From positions 62,001 to 126,000 of the forward strand of contig NZ_QAYG01000005.1 of NCBI RefSeq assembly GCF_003053845.1: a stretch of DNA of 64,000 nucleotides, given 5' to 3'. Each line of letters opens with the position of its first letter. Position 1 is the first letter of the stretch. The translations under genes were made by a program, and so were the position numbers. This DNA comes from Breoghania corrubedonensis. GTDB lineage: Bacteria > Pseudomonadota > Alphaproteobacteria > Rhizobiales > Stappiaceae. Below, piece after piece: positions 45,901 through 54,650 of the stretch. The notes beneath the pieces are model-generated. The model saw only the letters and a program-made list of their open reading frames with translations, did no database searches and had not been told where the DNA came from.

Positions 45901-46374
45901 GCAACGGGCCGGCTGATGGTTTCGGATCTGGCGATCACCGACGACCCGGCACTGAAGAAGATCGTCAGCGCCGATCCCGGCCTGATCGGCGCCGATTCCA
46001 GGCCGATCGCACGCCGGCGCGTGCTGTCGCGTGGCGAGATGTCGTTCCAGAAGCTCGACGTCCGTTTCCACAAGGTCGGCGACCTGCTGACGATCGATTC
46101 CGGCGCCCTGCGCGGCTCGGTGCTTGGCGGGGCGATCGACGGCACCATCAATCTCGCCTCGCAGCAGGTGAACCTGAAGGGCACCTTCGTGCCTGCCTAC
46201 GCGGTCAACAACCTGTTCGGCCAGATTCCGGTTCTGGGCCAGCTTGTGGGCGGTCGCAACGGCGGTCTGCTGGGCGTCAACTTCCGTGTGACCGGAAGCC
46301 TGGACACGCCGGTCGTCTCGGTCAATCCGATGTCCGCCATCGCGCCGGGCATCTTCAGGAAGATCTTCGAGTAG
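42931..46374 (+). CDS. AsmA/YhdP-like envelope protein (DUF3971/AsmA-C)
   Basis: A 1,147-residue protein anchored by one N-terminal membrane helix (LVAFVLLAFFLVVGARLASA, about residues 73-92) with a long periplasmic strand-rich chain. VWLGRLASSYLVERSRGADI and LDAVRIDFSGKAAAPLTLLD start the AsmA-like N-part; SLKRLWPAMTVPEARDWFIK is the DUF3971/YhdP hallmark; GLLGVNFRVTGSLDTPVVSV and PMSAIAPGIFRKIFE is the AsmA-like C-terminus. Such bridge-like proteins are implicated in phospholipid transport to the outer membrane. The first 65 residues are basic and may be an overcalled start. It is divergent from bcp. Confidence 0.88.
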   Translation: MAGGAGPHRGRKCGRKVIGLAGRRYRPALPDQGERAPVRWPRFRRYDRPANAAASDATGTPPRRRWFLRVRTLVAFVLLAFFLVVGARLASAPYDSVWLGRLASSYLVERSRGADISLDAVRIDFSGKAAAPLTLLDLTVETKDGSVSAEIPEVRVEKVLSGLLLGDFGVGRVKLVRPAVVIDREANATSAFPSAADLAREVDATIGAAVADFATFGIESVEVDDAELELAGPLDRRFRTIDIRIAPDKSGEQMDIDASVAGRAGRWNLRFRSGADNKDGGRWFSVAGADVTLADLLPADYPVRAGRGLGLPLFPQARFHLDADGNLTRGEMRLGVGAGYIRLQDDDAILIDEMLLALSWTPERQQIVLEPSFAAFGDTRIVFHGEIRPPDAKRDNWQFAIEVPQARLKPRDVAGPPLTLDRGLLFGSFDPARMLFDIDTFNLRAGNLSVTAAGSVEFGPDGPLAALAISSQELTVASLKRLWPAMTVPEARDWFIKHAVSGKFKDARFIIALDPLGFDGDPATVGWTEDGLRLDFSLSGGKIRTIGDLPDLTDMKATGTIRGGGFALNVEKAKTVAPGGGQVEVAKGVFSIPDLRPDEKTGQLELTLKGAASDIARIAEQDPVNGRERLDISPDGMSGQADVTVSASFPIRRKEDTVLQREVSWTVAAKLDDFSSDEPIGGQIIKNADLQVTANAAAAQARGRGLLNGLPVEINLNQPLQGATGERDQGVVLDFDAGDLSERGVDLGGIIDGKLRLTVQTSEDGHRTVVADLTQSQLRLAEIGWTKGAGVPAKARFTVHESNGVQIVDNFHLTSDGVDVQGSLRIGKDGQLLDADFNKFSLRKSDSGTLSITRAKSGYEVELNATSFDGRGVIAMMRRSGSGGDEADDPQGRALTFKMKADRLIGFNDTMITSFSLDLSAAGGTIKDLEASGLINARSDLTAALSGDGAQRQLRVDTDDAGGFFRFADFYERLLGGKATITASLPAPGRATGRLMVSDLAITDDPALKKIVSADPGLIGADSRPIARRRVLSRGEMSFQKLDVRFHKVGDLLTIDSGALRGSVLGGAIDGTINLASQQVNLKGTFVPAYAVNNLFGQIPVLGQLVGGRNGGLLGVNFRVTGSLDTPVVSVNPMSAIAPGIFRKIFE

Positions 46375-46694
46375 AGAAGGGGCGTGCGGGATGCGTGTCC
46401 GGACCGCGGACGATGCGATCGACGGTTCCCGCTGACGGCACCCGCTCGCGCCTTCCTCTCCGCCCCCCCGGTCTCTTCGCTGGCAGCACCCCTGTTTTCG
46501 AAAATCCGCAAACCGGCGCGGGAGGTGCAGGCAAAGGCCCCTGACGCGGGGGCCACGTATAGGCCACGAGCCCCGGAAGACGCCAATGGGGCGGGCGCGT
46601 CAGAGAAGGAGCGCGGGCGATGGATAAGCGGGAAGGCGGCCTTCGAACCCCGCAGGAGGGGCAATTGCCGGGGGTGATCGTCGGCGCATTCAGG

Positions 46695-46727
46695 AAAAAG
46701 CCGCCGGTCACAAGTGCCGGCGGCTTT
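46695..46727 (-). terminator. Intrinsic terminator of tyrS
   Basis: On the minus strand AAAGCCGCCGG-N9-CCGGCGGCTTT forms an 11-bp perfect stem ending in a run of five T. It lies about 55 nt past the tyrS stop. The rest of 46375-46782 shows no supportable gene. Confidence 0.88.
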
Positions 46728-46782
46728 CGGTTCATTTCGGACGGTCGGCGGATCACGCCGTCTTATCTCGCAGGCATGCGCC

Positions 46783-48036
46783 TCACACCGGGCGCAGCAG
46801 GATGTGCTTCTTCTTGCCGAGCGAGAGCTTGATCACGCCGTCGGAGGTCAGGTCGGCGGCGGTGAGCGTGCGGCGCTCGTCGGTCACCGTCTCGTCGTTG
46901 ATACGCACCGCACCGCCCTTGACGTTGCGCCGGACATCGCCGTTGGACGCGCACAGTCCCGCCTGCACATAAGCCGCCAGAAGGCCGATGCCGGCCTCCA
47001 GATCGGTTTGCGGCACCTCGATCGAGGGAAGCGACTGGGCGAGTGCGCCTTCCTCGAAGGTCTTGCGCGCGGTTTCCGCCGCTTCCGCCGCCGCCTCGTC
47101 GCCGTGCATCAGCCGGGTCGCCTCGTTGGCCAGGATCTTCTTGGCCTCGTTGAGTTCCGCGCCCTCAAGCGCCTCCAGCCTGGCGATTTCGTCGAGCGGA
47201 AGCTTGGTGAAGAGCTTCAGGAAGCGGCCGACATCTGCATCCTCTGTGTTGCGCCAGAACTGCCAGTAGTCGTAGGGCGAACGCATGTCCGCGTTGAGCC
47301 AGACCGCGCCGTCCGCCGTCTTGCCCATCTTCGCGCCCGACGACGTGGTCAGAAGAGGCGTGGTCAGCGCGAACAGCTCGGTCTCCGTCAGCCGGCGGCC
47401 GAGGTCGACGCCGGACAGGATGTTGCCCCACTGATCCGAACCGCCCATCTGCAACCGGCAGCCGTAGCGGCGCGTCAGTTCGACGTAGTCGTAGGCCTGC
47501 AGCACCATGTAGTTGAATTCCAGCAGCGACAGGTGCTGCTCGCGCTCCAGCCGCAGTTTCACGCTGTCGCGCTGGAGCATCTGGTTGACCGAGACGAAGC
47601 GGCCGATCTCACGCAGGAAATCGATGTAGCGGAGCCCCATCAGCCAGTCGGCGTTGTCGGCCATGATAGCGTCCTTCGGGCCATCGCCGAAGGTGAGGAA
47701 GCGGTCGAAGACCTTGCGGATGCCGGCCTTGTTCTCCTCGATCTCCTCATCCGTGAGGATCTTGCGCGCCTCGTCCTTGCCGGTCGGGTCGCCGATCCGG
47801 GTCGTGCCTCCGCCCATCAGCGCGAGGGGGCGGTGGCCGGTTTCCTGCAGCCAGTGCAGCATCATGATCTGCACCAGCGAGCCGACATGCAGGCTTTTCG
47901 CCGTGCAGTCGAAGCCGATATAGGCGGTGACCGTCTCGGACAGGAAAAGCCTGTCCAGCGCATCCGTGTCGGAGCACTGGTAGATGAAGCCCCGCTCGGA
48001 TAGGGTCCTCATGAAATCCGATTTGTAGACGGTCAT
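46783..48036 (-). CDS. tyrS: Tyrosyl-tRNA synthetase
   Basis: Charges tRNA-Tyr. ATG 48036 gives 417 residues beginning [20 protein letters not shown]; a longer reading upstream is not homologous. Class I motifs: [15 protein letters not shown] (HIGH-equivalent), [11 protein letters not shown] and [10 protein letters not shown] (KMSKS-equivalent). The C-terminal S4 RNA-binding domain reads [20 protein letters not shown] and [17 protein letters not shown]. It is divergent from anmK across 97 nt. Confidence 0.97.
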   Translation of the reverse strand: MTVYKSDFMRTLSERGFIYQCSDTDALDRLFLSETVTAYIGFDCTAKSLHVGSLVQIMMLHWLQETGHRPLALMGGGTTRIGDPTGKDEARKILTDEEIEENKAGIRKVFDRFLTFGDGPKDAIMADNADWLMGLRYIDFLREIGRFVSVNQMLQRDSVKLRLEREQHLSLLEFNYMVLQAYDYVELTRRYGCRLQMGGSDQWGNILSGVDLGRRLTETELFALTTPLLTTSSGAKMGKTADGAVWLNADMRSPYDYWQFWRNTEDADVGRFLKLFTKLPLDEIARLEALEGAELNEAKKILANEATRLMHGDEAAAEAAETARKTFEEGALAQSLPSIEVPQTDLEAGIGLLAAYVQAGLCASNGDVRRNVKGGAVRINDETVTDERRTLTAADLTSDGVIKLSLGKKKHILLRPV

Positions 48037-48133
48037 AGCGTTTTTCCTTGATTGAAATGGCACCCTCCGGCGGGTGCGCGCTGGGTCATAGCGGAAATCG
48101 CGGCCAATTTCACGGCCAAAAAAGGTGGCATCC

Positions 48134-49243
48134 ATGTCTGGAACTTACCGCGCGCTCGGCATGATGAGCGGCACGTCCATGGACGGCATCGATCTGGCCG
48201 TCATGGAGACCGATGGAGAGGGCCTCGTGACGGCCGGGAAAACCGCATTCCGCCCCTATCGCGAGGAAGAGCGCGCGCTCATCCGCAAAAGCCTCGAGGA
48301 GGCGCGTGTCGTGGGCCACCGTGCGGAGAGAACGCCTGCGATGGCCGCGGCCGAAGCCGCGATTACCCGCGCGCATGAGGATCTGGTTCGCACATTCCTC
48401 GACGAGAGCGGCCTTGCGCCGCAGGAGATCGATGTGATCGGCTTCCACGGCCAGACGCTCTTCCATGCGCCCGAGCGACGCCTGACGGTGCAGATCGGCG
48501 ATGCCAGGGCGCTGGCGCGGGCGCTGGGTATCGATGTGGTTACCGACATGCGGGTGGCGGACGTGGAGGCGGGAGGCGAGGGAGCGCCTCTGGTACCGGT
48601 CTATCACCGCGCGCTTGTCGCAAGCGCTGAGCTTTCCCGGCCGGTGGCGATCGTCAATATCGGCGGGGTCGCGAACGCGACGTGGATCGGGGCGGGAGAG
48701 AACGATCTGATCGCCTTCGACACCGGACCCGGCAATGCGCTGATGGACGATTTCATCGCACGGCGTACCGGTGCCGCGATGGATTCGGGCGGCGCGCTGG
48801 CCGCGAAGGGCCGGGTGGATGAGGCGTTGCTTTCGCGCTGGCTCGACAATCCCTATTTCTCCCGCCGCCCACCGAAATCGCTCGACCGCGACGCCTTCGC
48901 CTGCGAGGGCCTCGACCTGCTATCGACCGAAGACGGGCTGGCGACGCTCGCCGCGTTCACGGCGGAAACGATCGCGCGGGGGCTGGCGCTGCTGCCGCGA
49001 TCGCCGGAGCTGATCGTCGTCGTGGGGGGCGGGGCGCGTAACCCGACACTGCTCGACCATCTGTCCAGGCGAAGCGGCATCGATGTGCGCACCGCCGATG
49101 CGGTCGGCTGGGCGGCGGATTTCGTGGAGGCGCAGGCCTTCGCCTATCTCGCCGTACGCAGTCTCAAGGGCCTGCCCCTGACCTTTCCCGGAACGACGGG
49201 CGCGCCTTCGCCAATGACCGGCGGAGTGCTGATGGAAGCTTGA
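48134..49243 (+). CDS. anmK: Anhydro-N-acetylmuramic acid kinase
   Basis: Converts 1,6-anhydro-MurNAc from peptidoglycan turnover to MurNAc-6-phosphate. 369 residues from ATG 48134. The diagnostic [20 protein letters not shown] is at the N-terminus; [40 protein letters not shown] and [16 protein letters not shown] with [16 protein letters not shown] are the other ASKHA-fold signatures. The tyrS-anmK head-to-head order is common in this order of bacteria. Confidence 0.97.
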   Translation: MSGTYRALGMMSGTSMDGIDLAVMETDGEGLVTAGKTAFRPYREEERALIRKSLEEARVVGHRAERTPAMAAAEAAITRAHEDLVRTFLDESGLAPQEIDVIGFHGQTLFHAPERRLTVQIGDARALARALGIDVVTDMRVADVEAGGEGAPLVPVYHRALVASAELSRPVAIVNIGGVANATWIGAGENDLIAFDTGPGNALMDDFIARRTGAAMDSGGALAAKGRVDEALLSRWLDNPYFSRRPPKSLDRDAFACEGLDLLSTEDGLATLAAFTAETIARGLALLPRSPELIVVVGGGARNPTLLDHLSRRSGIDVRTADAVGWAADFVEAQAFAYLAVRSLKGLPLTFPGTTGAPSPMTGGVLMEA

Positions 49244-49259
49244 AGCGGAAGGCGCGCTT

Positions 49260-50462
49260 CTAGAAATGCGCGCGGCTGCGCAACTGGCGGGCCTTCTTGA
49301 CGGCGTTCCACAGCACCGGATTCGCCTTGATCGCACGTTTGACCGACTGGCGAAGCTCGTAGAACCCGGCATGCAGGCGACCGGCCGCCGACATGGCGAT
49401 GAAACTGTCGAAAAGCGGATCCGGCTCGCACCAGGCGCTCTTGTAGCGGGCCTCGCCGATGCCGAGATCGAGCTGCGTCATGCCGCTCTGGCAACAATAT
49501 TCCACCACGTCGAGAAGCAGCTGGTCGCCGGGGCTGGTGGCGGTCAGATCGTCCTCGCGGAAGGAGTTGAGGAAGCACGAATACCGTCCGCGATGGACGC
49601 CGCCGACATAGGTCGCGCGGATGATGCCGCCAACCTCCAGCGCATGCGCTTCCATGATGGGCCCGGTTGTCGGAGATGAAAGACCGTCGAGAAGGATCTC
49701 GCGGGTCATCGCCTGCGCGCCCTTTTCGGCAAAGATGCTGGGAATGCCGGCCTCGGCGGCGCGCGCGTTGCGTTGCTCGACCAGCGCATCGACGATCTTG
49801 AGAACCGTCGCCTCGTCGCGGGCGTGAAGGAGGCGGATTTCGCCGGCCTCGGCCATCGTCTCGCGTTTGCGACGCTGGGTGCGGCGGCTGCGGCTGGAGC
49901 GCCGGCGCGCGTAGAGGGCGTCGAAATCGGGCTCCAGGTCCATGACGAAGGAATTGCTCGGGCTCTGCTGCTCGCAGATCATCGCGAAGGGGTTGTCGAA
50001 CCCTTCCCAGGTTTTGGGCTGGTTGGCGAGTTCGAAGCTGTCGATACCGGCCTTGCGCGCGATGTCGCCGAGTGCGCGGCGCATCTCCTCTTCGGTGATC
50101 GCGGCGATCTCCGAGGGGCACCACAGGCCGAGATTGTAGTTGTTGAACTTGCCGCCGAGCCAGCGCGCGATCTTCAGCGGTCCGGCGCGCCAGATGCCGA
50201 GCGGCCAGATGAAGACAGGTCTGCCGTCGCGCTCGCCGACGACCAGAGCCAGCCGGTCAAGCGTCGCTCCGCCGACATGGCTGTGCCACAGCTCAAGCCA
50301 GCGCAGACCCTGATAGACGGACATGACGGCATCGCGTTCAAAAGCCCGCCACAGGGGGCGAATCTCGTCGAAACTGTCATGGATCCGAAGATCGAGCGCG
50401 GCCGAGTGACCTGCGTCGGTCATTTTATCAGCTGCGCGCGGCTCCGCCGTTGCCACAGGCAT
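49260..50462 (-). CDS. CelD/BcsL-like GNAT acyltransferase
   Basis: A 400-residue protein of the family annotated as acetyltransferase involved in cellulose biosynthesis (CelD). It shows an N-terminal FDEIRPLWRAFERDAVMSVY, LELWHSHVGG, RWLGGKFNNYNLGLWCPSEI, a basic linker (ARRRSSRSRRTQRRKRETMA), and the C-terminal GNAT-like fold with LQLG/LDLGIGEARYKSAWCEPD. Such proteins modify extracellular polysaccharides with acyl groups; the substrate here is unknown. It converges with anmK and is divergent from the deacetylase gene, with a palindromic repeat between. Confidence 0.82.
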   Translation of the reverse strand: MPVATAEPRAADKMTDAGHSAALDLRIHDSFDEIRPLWRAFERDAVMSVYQGLRWLELWHSHVGGATLDRLALVVGERDGRPVFIWPLGIWRAGPLKIARWLGGKFNNYNLGLWCPSEIAAITEEEMRRALGDIARKAGIDSFELANQPKTWEGFDNPFAMICEQQSPSNSFVMDLEPDFDALYARRRSSRSRRTQRRKRETMAEAGEIRLLHARDEATVLKIVDALVEQRNARAAEAGIPSIFAEKGAQAMTREILLDGLSSPTTGPIMEAHALEVGGIIRATYVGGVHRGRYSCFLNSFREDDLTATSPGDQLLLDVVEYCCQSGMTQLDLGIGEARYKSAWCEPDPLFDSFIAMSAAGRLHAGFYELRQSVKRAIKANPVLWNAVKKARQLRSRAHF

Positions 50463-50496
50463 GCGAAAACTCCCTGACCCGCTTCACTCGGTACTC

Positions 50497-50613
50497 CTAG
50501 AGCGCTTTCCGATCAAACGGACGCGTTTGATCGACAAGAAACCGCTCCAGATAGCTTGCTGGAGCATATTCTTATCGACCCGATCGATTCGATCCGGTCG
50601 GAATATGCTCTAG
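50497..50613. repeat. RIME-like intergenic palindromic element
   Basis: About 117 bp bounded by CTAGAGCGCTTTCCGATC and a right end that reads back as CTAGAGCATATTCCGACC. It contains two perfect hairpins: CGATCAAACG (50510-50519) with CGTTTGATCG (50524-50533), and GAGCATATTC (50562-50571) with GAATATGCTC (50601-50610), whose loop includes CGACC...GGTCG and GATCG/CGATC. Two palindromes in one short mobile-like unit recall Rhizobium intergenic mosaic elements (RIMEs). Confidence 0.7.
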
Positions 50614-50680
50614 CAAGGAGTTCTAAAGAAAGGGTGGTTACGATCAGACATATTTCGGGGCTGTCTGTCGGGATTTTACG

Positions 50681-51742
50681 GTGACCAATTTCTGGAAGAC
50701 GCTGGGCTATCGAACGGTAATGGACGCGCTCCATCTGACCGGAGCGCAACGGGTTCTGGCGCCGCTCACGCGCGGGCGGGGGCTTGTCTACATGCTGCAC
50801 CGGGTGGTGGGCGCGCGCGACGACGAATTCCAGCCCAATGCCTTTCTGGAGGTGACGCCGGAATTTCTCGAAACCGTCATCCTCGACACCCGGGCCGCCG
50901 GCATCGAGTTCGTCTCCATCGCCGAGGCGCATCGCCGGCTGGTGGCGGGTGAATTCGCGAACCGGTTCGCGGTCATGACGCTCGATGATGGCTATCAGGA
51001 TAATCTGGACATCGCACTAGGGGTGTTCCGGCGCCACGCGGTGCCCTTCACGGTCTTCGCATCGAGCGGCATCGCCGACGCGACCTGCGAACTGTGGTGG
51101 CTGGCGCTGGAACGCATCATCGCGGAAAACTCGCAAATACGGATCGATTTCGAGGGCATGAGGGAAACCGTGCCGGCCGGCACCACAGCGCAGAAGAACG
51201 CGGCCTACGAGCGGCTGTGCGGCTGGATCGGAGCGGGCCTCGACGAACACGCGCAGCGCCGCGCGATCCGGGCGCTGGCCGATTGGGCGGGTCTCGACAT
51301 GGCCGCGCTTTGCCGTTCGCTCGCCATGGATTGGGACGGTCTGCGCCGTCTCGCCGCCGAACCGCTCGCCACGATCGGCGCGCACACCGTCGGCCATCAC
51401 GCGGTGGCGCGGATGAGCGAGGCGGAGGCGCGCGACCAGATCGTGCGTGACATGGAGCGTCACGAGGCGGAACTGGGAAAGCGGCCGGAATTCTTCGCCT
51501 ATCCCTATGGCGGCAAGCTGGCCGCCGGTCCGCGCGATTTCGCGCTCGCCGCCGAACTCGGCTTCAAGCTCGCGGTAACGACCCGCCCCGGCCAGATCTT
51601 CCCCGCCCACCGCACACACCTGACGGCGTTGCCGCGTGTCTCGCTGAATGGCCTCTATCAGAAACGGCGCTATGCGGAGTTGTTGCGCGACGGCGTACCG
51701 TTGGCGCTCTACAACGGGTTTCGCAGGCTCGACGTGGCTTGA
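50681..51742 (+). CDS. Polysaccharide deacetylase family protein
   Basis: A 353-residue NodB-fold (CE4) protein from GTG 50681. LVYMLHRVVGARDD opens the family, FAVMTLDDGYQDNLDIALGV carries the catalytic Asp and metal Asp, and IGAHTVGHHAVARMSEAEAR carries the H-x-x-x-H metal pair; EFFAYPYGGKLAAGPRDFAL follows. It has no signal peptide, so a cytoplasmic or membrane-associated action in polysaccharide synthesis is likely. It is divergent from a CelD-like acyltransferase, which suggests joint modification of one surface glycan. Confidence 0.88.
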   Translation: MTNFWKTLGYRTVMDALHLTGAQRVLAPLTRGRGLVYMLHRVVGARDDEFQPNAFLEVTPEFLETVILDTRAAGIEFVSIAEAHRRLVAGEFANRFAVMTLDDGYQDNLDIALGVFRRHAVPFTVFASSGIADATCELWWLALERIIAENSQIRIDFEGMRETVPAGTTAQKNAAYERLCGWIGAGLDEHAQRRAIRALADWAGLDMAALCRSLAMDWDGLRRLAAEPLATIGAHTVGHHAVARMSEAEARDQIVRDMERHEAELGKRPEFFAYPYGGKLAAGPRDFALAAELGFKLAVTTRPGQIFPAHRTHLTALPRVSLNGLYQKRRYAELLRDGVPLALYNGFRRLDVA

Positions 51743-51768
51743 GGCGGAGCGTCTTCCCCGCGTTTTCG

Positions 51769-52731
51769 TCACGCCGTCCCGGTCTCCGCGTCTCTTTGGG
51801 CATCGCGCTCCAGCGCCTCGCGGTGGCGGCGCCGGCTCTGCGCCTCGATGAAGACGCGGCTGACGTCGCGATAATGGCTCTTGATCTCGGCCTCCAGGTC
51901 GGAGGTCGCTTCCTCCACTTCCGCCGCGCTCAACGCATCGTTGAAATCGAGTGAAATCGCCATCAGCACGTCATGCGGGCCCAGATGCATGGTGCGCAGC
52001 TCGTTGAGGCCTGTGACCGCCTCGTTGCGCGCCACCATCTGCTCCACGGTCGAGATGAGTTCGGGCGCCGCCGCCTCACCGATCAGCAGACCCTTGGTCT
52101 CAAAGGCGAGCAGGACCGCCGTTCCCGCCAGCACGACGCCGATGGCGACCGAGGCCGCGCCGTCGAACCATTCGATACCGGTCATCTCCGCCGCGACCAG
52201 ACCGGCGAAGGCGATGATGAGGCCGAGCATCGCGGCGCTGTCCTCGAACAGCACGGTGAAGACGGTGGGGTCCTTCGACTGGCGCACGGCGGCGATATAG
52301 CTGCGTCGTCCCTTGGCGCGGGTGAATTCCCTGAGCGCGATCCACCATGCGGCGGCCTCGAAGACGAAGGCGAGGCCGAGGACGACGAAGTTGACGAGCG
52401 GATTGCTGACCGGGTGGGGTTCCAGCAGCTTCTGTATTCCTTCGTAGATGGAGACGCCCGCACCGACCGCGAAAATCAGGATGGCGACGACAAAGGCCCA
52501 GAAATAGAGTTCCACGCCATAGCCGAACGGATGCTCGCTGTCGGCCTTTCGCGAGGCGCGCTTCATGCCGTAGAGCAGCAGGCCCTGGTTGCCGGTATCC
52601 ACCAGCGAGTGGATGCCCTCCGACAGCATGGCGGAGGAACCGGTATAGATCGCGGCCGCGAACTTGGTGATGGAGATCAGCGTGTTGCCGGCGAGCGCCG
52701 CATAGATCACCTTTTTCGAGCCATGGGCCAT
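51769..52731 (-). CDS. Cation diffusion facilitator, ZnT9 (SLC30A9)-like
   Basis: A 320-residue six-helix transporter exporting a divalent cation by proton exchange. ATG 52731 gives MAHGSKKVIYAALAGNTLIS. Helix 2 carries LSEGIHSLVDTGNQGLLLYG (H-x-x-x-D), the loop reads DSEHPFGYGVELYFWAF, and helix 5 reads VLFEDSAAMLGLIIAFAGLV. The ED-x-A-A-x-L-G form of helix 5 is typical of the ZnT9-like branch rather than canonical zinc CDFs with D-x-x-x-D. The C-terminal cytosolic domain is FNDALSAAEVEEATSDLEAE. It converges with the deacetylase gene. Confidence 0.88.
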   Translation of the reverse strand: MAHGSKKVIYAALAGNTLISITKFAAAIYTGSSAMLSEGIHSLVDTGNQGLLLYGMKRASRKADSEHPFGYGVELYFWAFVVAILIFAVGAGVSIYEGIQKLLEPHPVSNPLVNFVVLGLAFVFEAAAWWIALREFTRAKGRRSYIAAVRQSKDPTVFTVLFEDSAAMLGLIIAFAGLVAAEMTGIEWFDGAASVAIGVVLAGTAVLLAFETKGLLIGEAAAPELISTVEQMVARNEAVTGLNELRTMHLGPHDVLMAISLDFNDALSAAEVEEATSDLEAEIKSHYRDVSRVFIEAQSRRRHREALERDAQRDAETGTA

Positions 52732-52991
52732 TTGGAAACGCCTTTCGGGGACATCGCGCAGGGGGAGCCGGAACGCCGGTGCGACGTTCGGCGGCAACTA
52801 TAGCCGGGAACGGCGGGATGGAAACGACGCGTTGACAACGATTGTCCGGCGGGAGCGTTCCATGGGGGATGGGGGCCGGACGCGCGAAGGAACCGCGTGG
52901 GTCTCTGGAATGCTGGATTCCCGCCTTCGCGGGAGTGACAAGCGGAAGGATCGGCCGGAGTGGCGTTCTTCCTCGTCCGCTCTCTCCGCGT

Positions 52992-53107
52992 GTCATCCCG
53001 GGTCTGCACGTCAGTGCTGCCGTGCAGACCCGGGATCTCGATCGGCTGGCTCCAAGAGATCCCGGTTCTGCGAAGCGGCACTTCGCGCCGCAACGCGTCC
53101 GGGATGA
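52992..53107. repeat. Palindromic intergenic repeat, family B copy 1
   Basis: Bounded by GTCATCCCGG and CCGGGATGAC. Inner perfect arms CCCGGGTCTGCACG (52997-53010) and CGTGCAGACCCGGG (53021-53034). The tail GCGAAGCGGCACTTCGCG then GCGTCCGGGATGAC matches the copy at 57912-58037 almost block for block. Confidence 0.8.
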
Positions 53108-53163
53108 CGCTGGAGGGAGTGCAGGGCGAGAAGGAACGACCCTCGGGCGCTTTCACCCTCTCG

Positions 53164-53318
53164 ATGTCATCCCGGGCGAGCATTGCGAGACCCGGGACCC
53201 AGTAAACGCGAAGCCTCATATTGGGTCCGGTCGCCATGTGGCGCCTTCGCGGCGGGAGCCTTGAGCGGCAACGGTTACTGGGTCCCGGCTCTCCGCTTCG
53301 CTGCGGCCGGGATGACAT
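53164..53318. repeat. Palindromic intergenic repeat, family B-related copy 2
   Basis: Begins TGTCATCCCGGGCGAGC and ends GGCCGGGATGACA, like copy 1. Inner arms CCGGGACCCAGTAA (53191-53204) and TTACTGGGTCCCGG (53276-53289) are perfect inverse complements around a stretch unrelated to copy 1, so it is a mosaic. Confidence 0.7.
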
Positions 53319-53512
53319 CGCAGATGTTCGGCCGCCGTCGATTGCCGTCTCCGGAGGTCACGAAACAGAGTTGTTGACACTGAAGGGATTTGGTGAATGA
53401 AGCAGAGCGCAGCCACCTTTTCCGCTTCCATCCGCTGCGAATGATCAATTCCGCCGGGGGGCGAATGGAATAAAAAGAAGGGGTATGAATCCGGCTCATT
53501 TCCTAATATATT

Positions 53513-53526
53513 TATATTCGAATATA
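53513..53526. promoter_or_regulatory. AT-rich operator-like palindrome before the RND operon
   Basis: TATATTCGAATATA is a perfect 14-bp palindrome within TAATATATTTATATTCGAATATAC, 20 nt before the adaptor start at 53547. AT-rich dyads with ATTC/GAAT halves are typical of ArsR-family repressors (BigR/SqrR class); a repressor overlapping the promoter is inferred. No ArsR gene is in the window. Confidence 0.5.
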
Positions 53527-53546
53527 CTAATGTACGGGGTGACAGA

Positions 53547-54650
53547 ATGGTTTCCCATGCCTCTCCAGCGAGGACTGGGCCGGATGGGTCGGCCGAGCAG
53601 AAACGCGAAGCCCGCGGCGTGATGCGGGGTCGGCGCCGCGGTGCGTCGGGTCCTTTCCGCACGCTGGCGCTCGCCGCCTGCCTCGCGCTTCTGCCGGCGG
53701 CAGCGCTCGCGCAAGCCTTTACCGTGCGATCCAGCGAGGTCGAGGACATCAAGCGTGTCTATGGCACGGTCGAGGCCACCGTCGAGGTGCCGGCCCGCGC
53801 CCGGATTTCCGGGACGCTGGAGGCGCTTTCCGTCGATGAGGGCAGCTTTGTGCAAAAGGGCGAGGTCGTCGCCCATGTGATCGACGAGAAGTTGTCGCTT
53901 CAGGCCCGGGCGCTGGAAGCCAAGATCGAGGCCGCGCGCTCGCAGGTCACCAAGGCGCAGCTCGACTACCAGCGCGCCGAGGAGCTGTTCAAGCGCGGCA
54001 CCGTCTCCAAATCGAATATCGACCAGCTTCAGACCGCGCTGACCGTGGCCGAGAACACGCTGAAGGCCAACGAGGCCGACCGTGCCGTCATCGAGCAGCA
54101 GAAGGCGGAGGGCGACGTGCTGGCGCCGACGACGGGCCGCGTGCTGGAGGTTCCGGTCACGCAAGGCTCCGTCATCATGGCCGGCGAGGTGGTCGCCAAG
54201 GTCGCCGCGGACGGGTTCCTGCTGCGCATCGAGGTACCCGAACGCCACGCCCGCTTCATGAAGGTGGGCGATCCGGTCCGCCTCGGCGCGGATGAGCTGG
54301 GCGATGACGGCAACGCGCGGGCGGGCGAGATCGTCAAGATCTATCCCGAGATCACGCAAGGCCGCGTGGTCGCCGATGCCAGGGTGCCGGGGCTCGGCGA
54401 TTTCTTCGTCGGCGAGCGCACGCAGGTGCTGATCTCGGTCGGCACGCGCCAGGCGATTATCATTCCGCTGAAATACGTCACCACCCGCTTCGGCCTCGAT
54501 TTCGTGCACCTTGCGCGCGAGGGGAGCGAACCGCTCGACATCGTCGTCCAGCTTGGCGAGCGGCATGAAATCGCCGGGGAGATGGGGCGCGAACCGGGCG
54601 TGGAGATCCTGACCGGACTGAAGGCCGGCGACGAACTGGTGATGCCATGA
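53547..54650 (+). CDS. RND efflux periplasmic adaptor (membrane fusion protein)
   Basis: A 367-residue HlyD/AcrA-type adaptor. ATG 53547 opens the frame, but ATG 53622 (MRGRRRGASGPFRTLALAAC) would give a cleaner signal peptide ending LPAAALA/QA, so the true start is uncertain. The lipoyl/barrel-sandwich part reads ARISGTLEALSVDEGSFVQK, the hairpin LQARALEAKIEAARSQVTKA, then GDVLAPTTGRVLEVPVTQGS and a beta-barrel, ending VEILTGLKAGDELVMP. It overlaps the pump gene by 4 nt (ATGA), so they are translationally coupled. Confidence 0.93.
   Translation: MVSHASPARTGPDGSAEQKREARGVMRGRRRGASGPFRTLALAACLALLPAAALAQAFTVRSSEVEDIKRVYGTVEATVEVPARARISGTLEALSVDEGSFVQKGEVVAHVIDEKLSLQARALEAKIEAARSQVTKAQLDYQRAEELFKRGTVSKSNIDQLQTALTVAENTLKANEADRAVIEQQKAEGDVLAPTTGRVLEVPVTQGSVIMAGEVVAKVAADGFLLRIEVPERHARFMKVGDPVRLGADELGDDGNARAGEIVKIYPEITQGRVVADARVPGLGDFFVGERTQVLISVGTRQAIIIPLKYVTTRFGLDFVHLAREGSEPLDIVVQLGERHEIAGEMGREPGVEILTGLKAGDELVMP

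Larger units (their letters stand above)
52732..53546. other. Repeat-dense intergenic region
   Basis: 815 nt with no supportable gene, filled by palindromic repeats: a small hairpin TGGATTCCCGCCTTCGCGGG (from 52917), one family B element at about 52992-53107 and a second at about 53164-53318. Its last 50 nt are AT-rich and hold the promoter of the efflux operon. Confidence 0.7.

Noticed and set aside
44467-46071. Long minus-strand open frame opposite the AsmA-like gene
   Set aside because: Same antisense shadow pattern; no ribosome site or recognisable motif.
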